In this document: piece by piece, positions 52,615-61,554 of the stretch
Numbering within the stretch: position 1 is the first letter of the stretch
How the letters are laid out: each line of letters begins with the position of its first letter
From: Candidatus Nanosynbacter sp. HMT-352
GTDB taxonomy: Bacteria; Patescibacteriota; Saccharimonadia; Saccharimonadales; Saccharimonadaceae
NCBI RefSeq assembly: GCF_022819345.1
Contig: NZ_CP089288.1
Coordinates: forward strand, 310,001 to 374,000
Length of the DNA: 64,000 nucleotides
Direction: 5' to 3'
Notes under the pieces: generated by a model
What the model saw: the letters and a program-made list of their open reading frames with translations, nothing else
What the model was told of the DNA's origin: nothing
The model's database searches: none
Translations under genes and position numbers: made by a program

Positions 52615-53346
52615 ATGTGTATAGTGTGTAGGGTGGCTACTGGCGGTATGGCGATTGCTGTTGCTTTAACTCCAACGATTAGCATAACAGCACCCAATGA
52701 GAATAAGAGTGATGCGAAGAAGGCGATTAGTGCTAAATTTTTTTCTGAAATAAAATCTCCATCATCACTATCCAGATTTAAGGTGTCAGATATCCAGACT
52801 CCAGATTGGCACTCCACATCTCAATCGTCAAAAAAATTGAATTCTGGAGTGAAAAAAGAAGTCACATATACAATATCAACAAAGGGCAATGTCCGATCAA
52901 ATCTAGCTGAATTCTCGAAACAGGTAAATGAAACCTTAAACGATAATCGAGGCTGGGCGCGTATGGGGATTATTTTTAAAGAGGTAAAAGAGAGTGGAAG
53001 TTTCAATCTAGTTCTGTCGCAAGCTGAATTGATGTCCTCATTCTCGTCAGGCTGTGACGCGGATTGGAGTTGTCGAGTCGGGTCTTCTGTCATTATCAAT
53101 GACAATCGATGGTCTGGCGCGACTACAGCGTGGAATAAAGCAGGTGGTGATATTCGTAATTATCGACATATGGTAATCAATCATGAAGTTGGGCACTGGT
53201 TGGGGCATGGGCATTTGAATTGTTCTGGGGTTAATAATCCAGCGGCGGTTATGCAGCAGCAATCAATTGATTTACAGGGGTGTGCTTTTAATCCTTGGCC
53301 GCTTGATAGTGAATTATGGTCAACTACGCTGGGGATAGAACTATGA
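52615..53346 (+). CDS. DUF3152-type secreted zinc metalloprotease
   Basis: Protein of 243 aa. Weakly hydrophobic N-terminus (about 7-27) may export it. The C-terminal domain carries MVINHEVGHWLGHGHLNC, a full metzincin HExxHxxGxxH site, and a Met-turn in AAVMQQQ. GCDADWSCRVGSSVIINDNRW is typical of DUF3152, a family mostly from Actinobacteria, the hosts of Saccharibacteria. It may cut proteins of the host surface; that is inference. Its stop overlaps the next ATG (ATGA). Confidence 0.82.
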   Translation: MCIVCRVATGGMAIAVALTPTISITAPNENKSDAKKAISAKFFSEIKSPSSLSRFKVSDIQTPDWHSTSQSSKKLNSGVKKEVTYTISTKGNVRSNLAEFSKQVNETLNDNRGWARMGIIFKEVKESGSFNLVLSQAELMSSFSSGCDADWSCRVGSSVIINDNRWSGATTAWNKAGGDIRNYRHMVINHEVGHWLGHGHLNCSGVNNPAAVMQQQSIDLQGCAFNPWPLDSELWSTTLGIEL

Positions 53347-54059
53347 AATTGATAAAAAATTATCGCACGCTTAAATTGGCTATTGTCATGAGTTTTATAA
53401 CGCTGATAATGATATTGGCATATGGATTTGTGAGCTGGAAATCTTGGGAAAACGTTCAAAGCGTAACAAAAAACACTAATGAGGTGGAGGGCTCGCTGTT
53501 TGTTAATTTGCAAAAAGACAAATTATCTACTAAAAAATTGAATGAATATTTGGCTGATTTAAAAAATAAACGCCAAAGCTGTGATGTAGTATTTTTTGTA
53601 TCTTGGCAGAAGAACGTTAATACTAGATTTAAAAAGTATTCAGAAGAATGCAATAAATCGGTAGAGAAGATGAACCGAACTATACAGAGTATAGAGAAGA
53701 TTGTCGGCTTTATGGAGTTTGATAAGGAATTGAGCGGTGAAATACGTACGGTGTCAGATAAGTTATCGAAGACCAAGCAAAATGACTTTATTGCTATGGA
53801 GAAAATATGGACTGATACAAAGAAGAGGTTGGAATCCAGAGAAAACGAGGTTGACTTACGTAAGTTAGCGATGAAGAGAATAGACGCTATTTTATTGGCT
53901 GCGCGCGATTTGAAGTCGACTAACGAAAAGAAAGATAGCGACCAGTTTACTATAGCCAAGGATAAATTTACCGTGGCTATTAACGCCTGGATTGGTTTGC
54001 AAAATGAGTTAACACAAGAATCTCAGCTTAGAATAGACAATCTATTAAGAGAGTTTTAG
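53343..54059 (+). CDS. Membrane-anchored coiled-coil protein
   Basis: Protein of 238 aa from ATG 53343. One transmembrane helix (about 15-38), then helical, Lys/Glu-rich sequence with two Cys (QSCDVVFF and EECNKS) probably forming a disulfide. No family recognised. Coupled by ATGA to the DUF3152 protease, so it may be its anchor or partner. Confidence 0.68.
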   Translation: MKLIKNYRTLKLAIVMSFITLIMILAYGFVSWKSWENVQSVTKNTNEVEGSLFVNLQKDKLSTKKLNEYLADLKNKRQSCDVVFFVSWQKNVNTRFKKYSEECNKSVEKMNRTIQSIEKIVGFMEFDKELSGEIRTVSDKLSKTKQNDFIAMEKIWTDTKKRLESRENEVDLRKLAMKRIDAILLAARDLKSTNEKKDSDQFTIAKDKFTVAINAWIGLQNELTQESQLRIDNLLREF

Positions 54060-54073
54060 AATAAATCTGCAAT

Positions 54074-54110
54074 AAAAAATATCCCTCTATGTGATGGGAT
54101 ATTTTTCTTC
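54074..54110 (+). terminator. Terminator after the coiled-coil gene
   Basis: AAAAATATCCC tctatgtga TGGGATATTTTT followed by CTTC. Confidence 0.8.
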
Positions 54111-54261
54111 TCGAATCTCGCAGAAAACGAGAATTTTTTGTGGTGGAACTCATGATTTCTGAAGCTCCAACAGGTGCCGTCAGTAACTGACTTTATTAGT
54201 GTAGCTAACGCGTCAGTAAAATGCAATATTTTATTCACAATAAAAACTACTTATGTAAATA

Positions 54262-54290
54262 TTGACAAAGCGTTAGTTATATGCTAGCAT
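54262..54290 (+). promoter_or_regulatory. Promoter of the KGG gene with overlapping palindromes
   Basis: TTGACA (54262-54267), 17-nt spacer, TAGCAT (54285-54290). The -10 lies in the perfect palindrome ATATGCTAGCATAT (54279-54292), and ATATCA-tgtg-TGATAT follows at 54305-54320; both could be operators. Upstream, 54110-54260 shows nothing clear. Confidence 0.65.
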
Positions 54291-54331
54291 ATAAACATAA
54301 CACATATCATGTGTGATATATAAAGGTGAGG

Positions 54332-54364
54332 GTTTCCATTTAAATTTATGTGGAAATCTTTTTT
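54332..54364 (+). promoter_or_regulatory. Terminator-like hairpin in the KGG leader (possible attenuator)
   Basis: GGTTTCCA tttaaatttatg TGGAAATC followed by TTTTTT, between the promoter and the RBS. Read-through would be needed to express the gene. Confidence 0.5.
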
Positions 54365-54386
54365 AAAAATGGAGGAAAACCTTCCT

Positions 54387-54596
54387 ATGGCAGGAACAAA
54401 GGCTGGCGGCTTAAAGGCCGCTCAAAAAAATCTAGCTCGCGATCCAGATTTTTACGCAAAGATCGGACGTAAGGGCGGTAAAAACGGTCGAACTGGTGGC
54501 TTTGCTGCAAATCCAGCTTTGGCTCGTATCGCTGGCGCTAAGGGCGGACGCATTTCACGCCGTACTAAGAAGACAGTACAAAAAATTGCAGAATAA
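54387..54596 (+). CDS. KGG-motif (YciG-like) small basic protein
   Basis: Protein of 69 aa: MAGTKAGGLKAAQKNLARDP, then FYAKIGRKGGKNGRTGGFA and IAGAKGGRISRR, three KGG motifs of the stress-induced KGG family also found in phages. Basic and probably nucleic-acid binding. Start ATG 54387 has RBS GGAGG (54371-54375); two upstream in-frame ATGs lie at or before the RBS. Long leader with attenuator-like hairpin and palindromic promoter point to tight regulation. Confidence 0.85.
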   Translation: MAGTKAGGLKAAQKNLARDPDFYAKIGRKGGKNGRTGGFAANPALARIAGAKGGRISRRTKKTVQKIAE

Positions 54597-54617
54597 GACC
54601 GCTCCAATCTCTTAAAA

Positions 54618-54648
54618 TTAGCCTCCGTATGAGAGGCTTATTTTATTT
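54618..54648. terminator. Terminator between KGG gene and the peptidase gene
   Basis: TTAGCCTC cgtatga GAGGCTTA followed by TTTTATTT; it overlaps the end of the convergent peptidase gene. Confidence 0.75.
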
Positions 54649-55102
54649 GATATCTTTTAAGTTGGCAGGATTTCGCCTGATTTACGCGCCATTCTGAGTG
54701 GCAATTAATACACTTGTAAGACGAGGAAGTGGCTTGTAATCCAACTGCGCTACACTGAGGGCAAAGACTGCGTTTATGTAGCCAGTCTCTGTAGCTATCT
54801 AAAGAATCTTGAATATTATCGTCGTCCATACTGAGGGTTAATCTGTATTTTGGCGCCAAAGTATCAACGGCATATTCCCAGGCAGATCTTTCCATTTCGA
54901 TCAGCTGGACATCATATTGATAATTTTTATGACCAAGTTTAGCGTGGGCGATTTCGTGTAAAAGTTGCACTAAGTCTTCTTGCGAATCTAATTTTTCGTA
55001 ATAGACTGTTTGCGAATTAGGGTTCCAGGAAAATACTTTACCCTCCTTGAACTGCAGTTCTGGAAAGTCGTGTTCAATTTGAGGCAAGCCGACTGATGGC
55101 AT
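54638..55102 (-). CDS. IrrE/SprT-like putative metallopeptidase with zinc ribbon
   Basis: Protein of 154 aa from ATG 55102 (a TTG start at 55126 would add 8 aa). LLHEIAHAKLGH provides HExxH plus a nearby His; ERSAWEYAVDTLAP supplies a Glu as third ligand, like ImmA/IrrE. The C-terminal CPQCSAVG...YKCINCHSEW is a zinc ribbon. It overlaps the upstream ROK gene by 29 nt and is likely coupled to it. ImmA/IrrE proteins cleave repressors; the target is unknown. Confidence 0.72.
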   Translation of the reverse strand: MPSVGLPQIEHDFPELQFKEGKVFSWNPNSQTVYYEKLDSQEDLVQLLHEIAHAKLGHKNYQYDVQLIEMERSAWEYAVDTLAPKYRLTLSMDDDNIQDSLDSYRDWLHKRSLCPQCSAVGLQATSSSYKCINCHSEWRVNQAKSCQLKRYQIK

Positions 55103-55886
55103 TGTCGTAGCATCCGTATAATACAATTTCTTCTAGGTTAGGGGCGCTGATTATTTTTGGTACCGATATAGCGGCGGGTAAGTTTTCTGCCAGAAGACCG
55201 CTTAAAATATCTGAAAAATAGGATGTGAATACTCCCACGCTCCCGCCAATAACAACGACATCTGGTTGCGTAAAGGCGATGAGGGGTTGCAACCCAGCTT
55301 TTATCCTATTGGCGACCTCTTCCCAGACTTCCAGGGGTGTGTCTGATGATAATTCGCCAAAAATTCTCTGTAAAACTCTACCCGCAGCAATCTCTTCCCA
55401 AGTGGTAATCTTGCCATTGTAGTTCAAAGACATATGTCCGCCCTCGCAATCGCTAAGTTCTTTATGTAGATTTCCATTCAGGATTAGGGAAGTGCCAACG
55501 CCGGTTCCTAGAGTGATGTATAGACCGCATCTGGGAGTTTTGGGCAATCTGAGCATGCTTGCCAATCCTGCCATATTGGCGTCATTTGCAATAAATATTG
55601 GTATATTAGGAAAATATCGGGAAAGTAGCTCGCGGATAGGTTGATTTTTCCAACCGAGATTTTGACACCACACTGCCATGCCGTCTTTGACTACTCCTGG
55701 CAGAGCTACAGAAATTGCGTCAATTGGCTTATCGTTCGTAATCAGGTGAATTTGATCGGCAATGCGTTGAATGTATTGGTCTACGTTTTTAGGGGTGGGG
55801 AACTTGATGATATGCTTAGGATTTTTTTCCTCGTCAAAGCTGGCTACTAATGTTTTGGTCCCACCTGTGTCAACCGTAATAATCAT
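55074..55886 (-). CDS. ROK-family sugar kinase
   Basis: Protein of 270 aa. Phosphate 1 loop VDTGGTKTLVASF, ANDANMAGLA (catalytic Asp), TLGTGVGTSLILNG and VVIGGSVGVF. The normal zinc motif CxCGxxGC after GHM is absent (GHMSLNYNGKITTWEEIAAGR), so a non-zinc ROK such as a glucokinase-like branch. Phosphorylates a hexose or amino sugar. ATG 55886 lies 6 nt from TGA-TATAAT, with the same TATAATAAATATATGA string as ychF. Confidence 0.87.
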   Translation of the reverse strand: MIITVDTGGTKTLVASFDEEKNPKHIIKFPTPKNVDQYIQRIADQIHLITNDKPIDAISVALPGVVKDGMAVWCQNLGWKNQPIRELLSRYFPNIPIFIANDANMAGLASMLRLPKTPRCGLYITLGTGVGTSLILNGNLHKELSDCEGGHMSLNYNGKITTWEEIAAGRVLQRIFGELSSDTPLEVWEEVANRIKAGLQPLIAFTQPDVVVIGGSVGVFTSYFSDILSGLLAENLPAAISVPKIISAPNLEEIVLYGCYDNAISRLASN

Positions 55887-55962
55887 ATATTTATTATATC
55901 ACCAGCTTTACTTATAAGAGGTCATTATGATATAATAAAGAAAATTTGAGTGGAGATATAAT

Positions 55963-56433
55963 ATGAAGCGAGTAAATCAGGCTGGGTCAATTGGAGTTTT
56001 TGTAGTAGTAGGCGCTATTTTAGTGGCTATATCTTTGGCTGTTCTTTACGGAATTAGGCAGAATAATTTGTCGCAAGATGGGTCGCCAATTTCTAGCGAT
56101 TTGGTAGCATCAGAGAATAGCAATAAGAATTCACAAAACAACAGCACATCTCAGCAGTCCGCAGATCAAAAAACGAATAATCAATCAGGCGGAAGAGGTG
56201 AGGCTCGAACCGACGTGAAGACTGAAGAGTCGAAAAAGACAACTCCTACATCTGAATCTTCTCAGTCTCAACAATCGCCATCATCTACAACGCCAGCTCC
56301 TTCTACTCCTTCTAGGCAATCTGATAAAGGATTGCCAAAAACTGGACCAGAAGATGTAGCTGTTTCTGCAGTGGCTTTTGGTATTTTGGTGTTTTTAACA
56401 GTGGCTTATCAGCGATCTCGCTATCTTATCTAG
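55963..56433 (+). CDS. Small LPXTG-anchored surface protein
   Basis: Protein of 156 aa. N-terminal transmembrane helix (about 9-30), then a long Ser/Gln/Thr/Lys-rich disordered linker, then GLPKTGPEDVAVSAVAFG, a hydrophobic helix and YQRSRYLI. LPKTG matches the other surface protein of this window. Two hydrophobic ends suggest sortase attachment. RBS GTGGAGA. Possibly a spacer or stalk protein. Confidence 0.75.
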   Translation: MKRVNQAGSIGVFVVVGAILVAISLAVLYGIRQNNLSQDGSPISSDLVASENSNKNSQNNSTSQQSADQKTNNQSGGRGEARTDVKTEESKKTTPTSESSQSQQSPSSTTPAPSTPSRQSDKGLPKTGPEDVAVSAVAFGILVFLTVAYQRSRYLI

Positions 56434-56435
56434 CT

Positions 56436-56465
56436 TTGACTTCTATCTATCTGTTGTGATATAAT
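56436..56465 (+). promoter_or_regulatory. Promoter of the S1-domain protein gene
   Basis: TTGACT (56436-56441), 18-nt spacer, TATAAT (56460-56465). Confidence 0.75.
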
Positions 56466-56544
56466 TGTGATAATCTGTGGGGATATTTTTATTATGTCCC
56501 TGAAGAATAATATCAATTTTAAGGAAGGGGTCTTTAGAAGACTT

Positions 56545-57621
56545 ATGGCAGATGCCAAAATTACAATGGATGACTTGCTGGCTCAAGCAGGTGATAGTGT
56601 TAAACAACTTACTGTCGGTGAAACAGTTGACGGTACTGTTTTATCAGTAAAGAAGCACGAAATTTTAATCGATTTAGGACCTTTGGGTGTTGGCTTGGTT
56701 CCACGCCGCGAAGTTAGCCTTTCAAAGAACTACAATGTTGGCGATTCAGTAATTGCTAGCGTAATTGATACCGAATTGGAAGACGGTTATTCGCTACTTT
56801 CATTGCGCAAGGCTGCGAAAGATCGTGGTTGGGATGAAGTTATGGCTAAATTGGAATCTGGTGAAATCATCACCGTTGTACCATACGACGCTAACCGTGG
56901 TGGACTTCTGGTCGAATACGAAGGTATTCGCGGATTCTTGCCAGTATCGCAATTGTCGGCTGAACACTATCCTCGTGTAGGCTCTAGTGACAAGGACGAA
57001 ATCTTGCAACGATTGAACAGCTTGGTAAAGAAGGATATCAAGGCGCGAATCTTGGACGCTGACCGAAAAGCTAATAAATTGATTTTCTCTGAAAAAGAGG
57101 CGGTTAAAGAGGGTCTGGCGGAGCGATTCCAGAAGTTGGCAATCGGTGATACAGTTACAGGTGTTGTTACAGGTGTTGTTGACTTTGGCGTATTCGTTAA
57201 CGTTGAAGGTATTGAAGGTTTGATTCACATCTCAGAAATTAGCTGGGAGCGTGTTAATAACCCATCTGACTACGTAAAAGTTGGTCAAACTATCGAAGCT
57301 AAGATCATTGCAATCGACAAAGAGCGCTTGAGTTTGAGTATGAAGCAATTGACTAAGGATCCATGGTTGGATGAAGTTGAGCAATTTAAGCCTGGCGAGA
57401 AAGTTGAGGGAACTGTAACTCGAATTACTCCATTTGGTGCATTCGTACAGTTGAGTCCAGCGGTTGAAGCTTTGGTTCACGTGTCAGAACTTGGCGGTGA
57501 CGGTACTGATCCTGAAAAGGTATTTACGTTGAACGAGCGTAAAGAATTTACAGTTTTGGATATCGATAAGGAAAATCGTAAGATTTCTCTTTCGCTCGGC
57601 AAATCATCAAAGAAAAAATAA
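56545..57621 (+). CDS. rpsA: S1-domain RNA-binding protein (ribosomal protein S1 type)
   Basis: Protein of 358 aa from ATG 56545 with four S1 repeats: GETVDGTVLSVKKHEILIDLG, then one around 100-165 (GLLVEYEGIRGFLPVSQL), VTGVVDFGVFVNVEGIEGLIH, and VTRITPFGAFVQLSPAVEALVH. Four-repeat S1 is usual in Gram-positive-like lineages. It unfolds mRNA for the ribosome; with many leaderless mRNAs here its role may differ. Start is uncertain: ATG 56494 (GGGGA upstream) would add 17 residues without homology. Confidence 0.85.
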   Translation: MADAKITMDDLLAQAGDSVKQLTVGETVDGTVLSVKKHEILIDLGPLGVGLVPRREVSLSKNYNVGDSVIASVIDTELEDGYSLLSLRKAAKDRGWDEVMAKLESGEIITVVPYDANRGGLLVEYEGIRGFLPVSQLSAEHYPRVGSSDKDEILQRLNSLVKKDIKARILDADRKANKLIFSEKEAVKEGLAERFQKLAIGDTVTGVVTGVVDFGVFVNVEGIEGLIHISEISWERVNNPSDYVKVGQTIEAKIIAIDKERLSLSMKQLTKDPWLDEVEQFKPGEKVEGTVTRITPFGAFVQLSPAVEALVHVSELGGDGTDPEKVFTLNERKEFTVLDIDKENRKISLSLGKSSKKK

Positions 57622-57670
57622 TACAAATCCCCTGAAGCGTAGCTACGCCCAGAGGTGAGAGGAGCTTATT

Positions 57671-59440
57671 ATGGCAGAAAAAATCGTCAATATTGCGGAT
57701 TCGGTAACGGTTGGCGAGTTGGCCGAAACTCTGGGGTTGTCAGTAACTACGCTGATTGGTGAATTGTTTAAGAACGGAATCGCTGCGACAATTAATCAGC
57801 GACTAGATTTTGAGACTGCACAGATTATTGTTGAAGAATTGGGGCTGGATGTGCAGCTGAAACGGAAGACGGTTTCAGCAGAAATCCATCACCATGCGCA
57901 CAAATTGTCAGATAAGGCAGTTCCTCGTCCGCCAATTGTGGCTGTGATGGGGCATGTTGACCACGGTAAAACGAGTTTGCTAGATGCGATTCTTGATAAG
58001 AAAACAGCGGCTAGTGAAGCTGGAGGAATTACTCAGCATATTAGCGCTTATCAAGCTCAGCGTAACGGACGGACTATCACTTTATTGGACACTCCAGGTC
58101 ACGAGGCTTTTGCGGCGCTAAGGCAGCACGGAGCTACATTGACCGATGTGGTGATTATCGTGGTGGCGGCGGATGATGGAGTTAAGCCTCAGACTGTTGA
58201 AGCTATTCGATTTGCCAGGTCAGCTAACGCTAAAATTGTGGTGGCAATTAATAAGATTGATAAAGAGGCGGCTAATCCGCAACTAGTAAAGACTCAATTG
58301 GCGTCTGAACATGGCTTGAATCCTGAAGAATGGGGTGGCGACACTGTGATGGTTGAGGTTAGTGCAAAAACTGGTCAGAACTTAGACAAGCTTTTGGATA
58401 TGGTTTTGTTGGTGGCGGATATGGAAGATTTACGTGCGGATGAAGATGTTCCTGCTGAAGGTTTGGTTATTGAGGCGCACATGGAAACTGGTCGTGGTGC
58501 CGTGGTTGGTTTATTGGTGGAAAATGGTCATTTGAGACCTGGTCATTATTTGGTTGCTGGGACGGCTTACGGGCGAGTCCGAACGCTTCAAGATTTCCGT
58601 GGTAAAACCGTTAAAGATGCCGGTCCAAGTATGCCAGTGAATATGACCGGATTTAAGGAATTGCCACAATTCGGTGATGGATTTGAGATTGCGAAGAGCG
58701 AAAAAGAAGCTCGCAATTTGGCGCAAAAGGCTAAAATTGAACAGGAGAGAATGGCAGCCACAACCAATGTTACTGGCGCAGATATTCTTAAGATGATGAA
58801 TCGGAAACTTGATGCGGAAGAATTTAACGTAATCGTTAAGGCCGATGTTCAGGGTTCGGTAACGTCTGTGGTTGATAGTTTGAAGCTGATTGATACGAAT
58901 GGCGAAGTTGAGCTCCATGTTGTTGGAACTGGTGTTGGCAATATTTCTGAGAACGATATTCATTTGGCGGTCGGTGAAAATACGGTGATTTATGGCTTTA
59001 ATGTCGATTTGCCACCAGCAGTTAAGCGATTAGCGGCGCGTGAACATGTGGAAGTACGGATTTTTAAGGTAATTTATGAACTATTGGATGACGCTAAGGC
59101 TTCAATGGAGGCTTTGCTAGCGCCAGAAATCGTTGAAACTGAAATTGGTGAGCTGGAAATTAAGGGCGTATTTAGGACGATGCGCGAAGAAGTGATTGCC
59201 GGCGGTGAAGTGAAGCGCGGTAAAGTCGCTAAGGACTTGCTGGCGCGCGTAAAACGTGGCGGAGAGCAAATTGCTGAAGTGGAAGTTTCTTCTGTGCAGC
59301 GTCAGCAACAAGAGGCAAAAGAGGTCTTTGAAGGCGAAATGTGCGGACTGAGTCTTAGGACAAAGAAAAAAATTACCTTAGAAATTGGCGACAAGCTGGA
59401 GTTCTTTACTAGGGAATTAGTGAAGAAAACTCTGGGGTAG
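57671..59440 (+). CDS. infB: Translation initiation factor IF-2
   Basis: Protein of 589 aa, short form without the long linker. IF2_N (1-60), GTPase with G1 GHVDHGKTS (about 96), G3 DTPGHEAF, G4 NKID, then domain II, IF2 domain III (VKADVQGSVTSVVDSL) and C-domain. It carries fMet-tRNA to the 30S; fmt further on supplies formylation. RBS GAGAGGAG. Follows rpsA by 49 nt. Confidence 0.96.
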   Translation: MAEKIVNIADSVTVGELAETLGLSVTTLIGELFKNGIAATINQRLDFETAQIIVEELGLDVQLKRKTVSAEIHHHAHKLSDKAVPRPPIVAVMGHVDHGKTSLLDAILDKKTAASEAGGITQHISAYQAQRNGRTITLLDTPGHEAFAALRQHGATLTDVVIIVVAADDGVKPQTVEAIRFARSANAKIVVAINKIDKEAANPQLVKTQLASEHGLNPEEWGGDTVMVEVSAKTGQNLDKLLDMVLLVADMEDLRADEDVPAEGLVIEAHMETGRGAVVGLLVENGHLRPGHYLVAGTAYGRVRTLQDFRGKTVKDAGPSMPVNMTGFKELPQFGDGFEIAKSEKEARNLAQKAKIEQERMAATTNVTGADILKMMNRKLDAEEFNVIVKADVQGSVTSVVDSLKLIDTNGEVELHVVGTGVGNISENDIHLAVGENTVIYGFNVDLPPAVKRLAAREHVEVRIFKVIYELLDDAKASMEALLAPEIVETEIGELEIKGVFRTMREEVIAGGEVKRGKVAKDLLARVKRGGEQIAEVEVSSVQRQQQEAKEVFEGEMCGLSLRTKKKITLEIGDKLEFFTRELVKKTLG

Positions 59441-59453
59441 ACTGTTCTAAGTA

Positions 59454-59482
59454 TTGACTTTTTTGTGTATTTATGATAGTAT
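59454..59482 (+). promoter_or_regulatory. Promoter of the repeat-protein operon
   Basis: TTGACT (59454-59459), 17-nt spacer, TAGTAT (59477-59482). Confidence 0.7.
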
Positions 59483-59544
59483 CTTAAGTATACATAAGTT
59501 TATTGCCATTCTGCGCACAGAAGGCGAAAGGAAACCACCACAAA

Positions 59545-61518
59545 ATGAGCGAAACACCTAAAGTTCAGCCTAATCCTAATGGAGAACCGTCTCCTGAAAA
59601 AAGAGATAATCTGTTTACAAAAGCTGCACGAAAATTAGGAGAAGTTGCATTATATACTTGGAGAGTAGTGACCGGCAGGGATTCTGGCGAGCAGGCTAAA
59701 GATACACCCGGTACAATCGCTCCTGAGGCTCCCGTAAAATCGGGCGACACTACGGGCGACACTAGCCCGATTGCTAATACTATGTCTGAGGAACAATTGG
59801 AAGGTCTGAGAAATACTCCTGAATATCCTGTTTATCCTAAATCTTCTCTCCCTAAATCTGTCACTAAACCAGACGGTCGTCAATACCCTGTTTATCCTGA
59901 ACCTTCTCTCCCTAAATCTGTCACTAAACCAGACGGTCGTCAATACCCTGTTTATCCTGAACCTTCTCTCCCTAAATCTGTCACTACACCAGACGGTAAT
60001 CGATCTCCTGTAGAATCAGGTAATACACCTGCTGCTCTAATCGAGCCGCCTGAACCTACACCTGATGAACTAGATAGAATTAAGTGGAACGACTATATGA
60101 GGGATGCGGCTGCTAAACGTTTTGTTCTTGTTCATCCGACGACTGAAGAGGATCTAAGGAAACTTGAGAGTTTTGGGGTAGATATTTACTCAAGATATAG
60201 TCCAGAAGTGGTTTCTAGATATAAAGATGAAAACGTAATAGACAAAGAGATGTTTGGAACGACGATCCCTAACGTGGATAAACCAAAGAAGGATGATAAT
60301 CCAGAAGGCTTAACACTGTACGAACAGGCTATGCGAGATAAATATCTTGGTGATAAGCGTGATGATGCTGAAAAAACCGAAGATGAACACGAGGCGGCTA
60401 CTTCTCTTAAGCTTGCTAGGGAGAGGTTTGCTAAGGCTAGTATCGCTGCTGAATCACACTTCTTTGGGAAAAAGAAACGACAAGAAGCGTTGGAAGCTGC
60501 TGCAAAAGAATTGAAAGAGAGAGTATTGGAATACATGCGTCTTAAGTTTGCTGATAAAATCGAAGCAGCAAAACAGGATCCAGAAAAGCAGACTGAATTA
60601 GCAGCGGAAATGGCTCAAGCAGCGTTTGCAAGTATGCAAGAAACCTCAAGAATGACGACAGATAAGTATGACAGCATGCTCGATGATCGTGGTAAATTTA
60701 AGAAAGCTGCAGCTAAAGTTGGTAAATGGTTTAATAAGGGTGGTAAGATTGCTCAGTGGCTGAAGTTGGGTGGTGCTGGTTTTGTGGTAGGTACTGCTAC
60801 AGGAACCTTTGCTGGAATTGCTGGATGGCCTATTACGACGGCTGTCGGTATTGTAACGAAATTGGGAGTTGCTGGAGCAACAAAACAAGCTGTTCTGGAG
60901 GAGCATCGTGGCGAAGATCGCATAGCCGCTGATGACCGTCTTGAAACTATAGATCCTTCATTTGAGAAAGCTGTGGCCAACATGAAAATTGACGATGTTA
61001 TGGAGCATGCAGTCAATGTATCAGTTGACAATCTTAAGGATGTGAGTATAGAGAGGCAGGATGCCCTGCATAAGAAGGTAAAATCGTCATTAGGTAAGTA
61101 TGGTATAGGTTTTGCCTTGGGTGGTGTTTTTGGTAGTTCCATCAATCACTTGTGGAATAACTCTGCACACGCTACTGGAACTGAGGGTAATGCTGATGCA
61201 ACTCCACAATCTGGTGGTGAGCAAACACCTCAGTCTGGTGGCGCATCTTCTGCGGATAACTCTGCTGCCAAAGCAATCGTAGATAATATTAATCCAGATA
61301 CATCAAACTTCAATTCTTACGACTATCCTTGGGACTGGGCTGCCGAGAAGTTTGGTAACGCAAACGCAATGGATCAACTTCATAATCTGGCCGATAAAGC
61401 CATGGCTAATGGTCACACCGTGGAATGGTTTAATAACCCTGACGGATCAGTTTGGATGAAAGTTGACGGATCTAGCGCTACTAAGCACGTGTTGGATGTA
61501 TTGAGTAGATACGTTTAA
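59545..61518 (+). CDS. Large protein with 20-aa tandem repeats and hydrophobic core
   Basis: Protein of 657 aa, not recognised. From ATG 59545 (RBS GAAAGGA) it has a polar N-terminus, three 20-aa repeats of the type YPVYPEPSLPKSVTKPDGRQ (about 93-152), a long Lys/Glu/Ala-rich helical region (250-400), two Gly/Ala-rich hydrophobic segments (about 408-440, GFVVGTATGTFAGIAGW; about 520-535, FALGGVFG) and a C-terminal domain (590-657). No signal peptide. Two hydrophobic hairpins suggest membrane insertion. First gene of a likely three-gene unit. Confidence 0.65.
   Translation: MSETPKVQPNPNGEPSPEKRDNLFTKAARKLGEVALYTWRVVTGRDSGEQAKDTPGTIAPEAPVKSGDTTGDTSPIANTMSEEQLEGLRNTPEYPVYPKSSLPKSVTKPDGRQYPVYPEPSLPKSVTKPDGRQYPVYPEPSLPKSVTTPDGNRSPVESGNTPAALIEPPEPTPDELDRIKWNDYMRDAAAKRFVLVHPTTEEDLRKLESFGVDIYSRYSPEVVSRYKDENVIDKEMFGTTIPNVDKPKKDDNPEGLTLYEQAMRDKYLGDKRDDAEKTEDEHEAATSLKLARERFAKASIAAESHFFGKKKRQEALEAAAKELKERVLEYMRLKFADKIEAAKQDPEKQTELAAEMAQAAFASMQETSRMTTDKYDSMLDDRGKFKKAAAKVGKWFNKGGKIAQWLKLGGAGFVVGTATGTFAGIAGWPITTAVGIVTKLGVAGATKQAVLEEHRGEDRIAADDRLETIDPSFEKAVANMKIDDVMEHAVNVSVDNLKDVSIERQDALHKKVKSSLGKYGIGFALGGVFGSSINHLWNNSAHATGTEGNADATPQSGGEQTPQSGGASSADNSAAKAIVDNINPDTSNFNSYDYPWDWAAEKFGNANAMDQLHNLADKAMANGHTVEWFNNPDGSVWMKVDGSSATKHVLDVLSRYV
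59821..60000 (+). repeat. Three tandem 60-bp repeats
   Basis: Three in-frame copies, 59821-59880, 59881-59940 and 59941-60000; copies 2 and 3 differ at few positions, copy 1 at several more. A recent duplication that can change in number. Confidence 0.95.
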
Positions 61519-61554
61519 TAGATAAAATATAAAAATAAACAAGGAGATAAAAAA

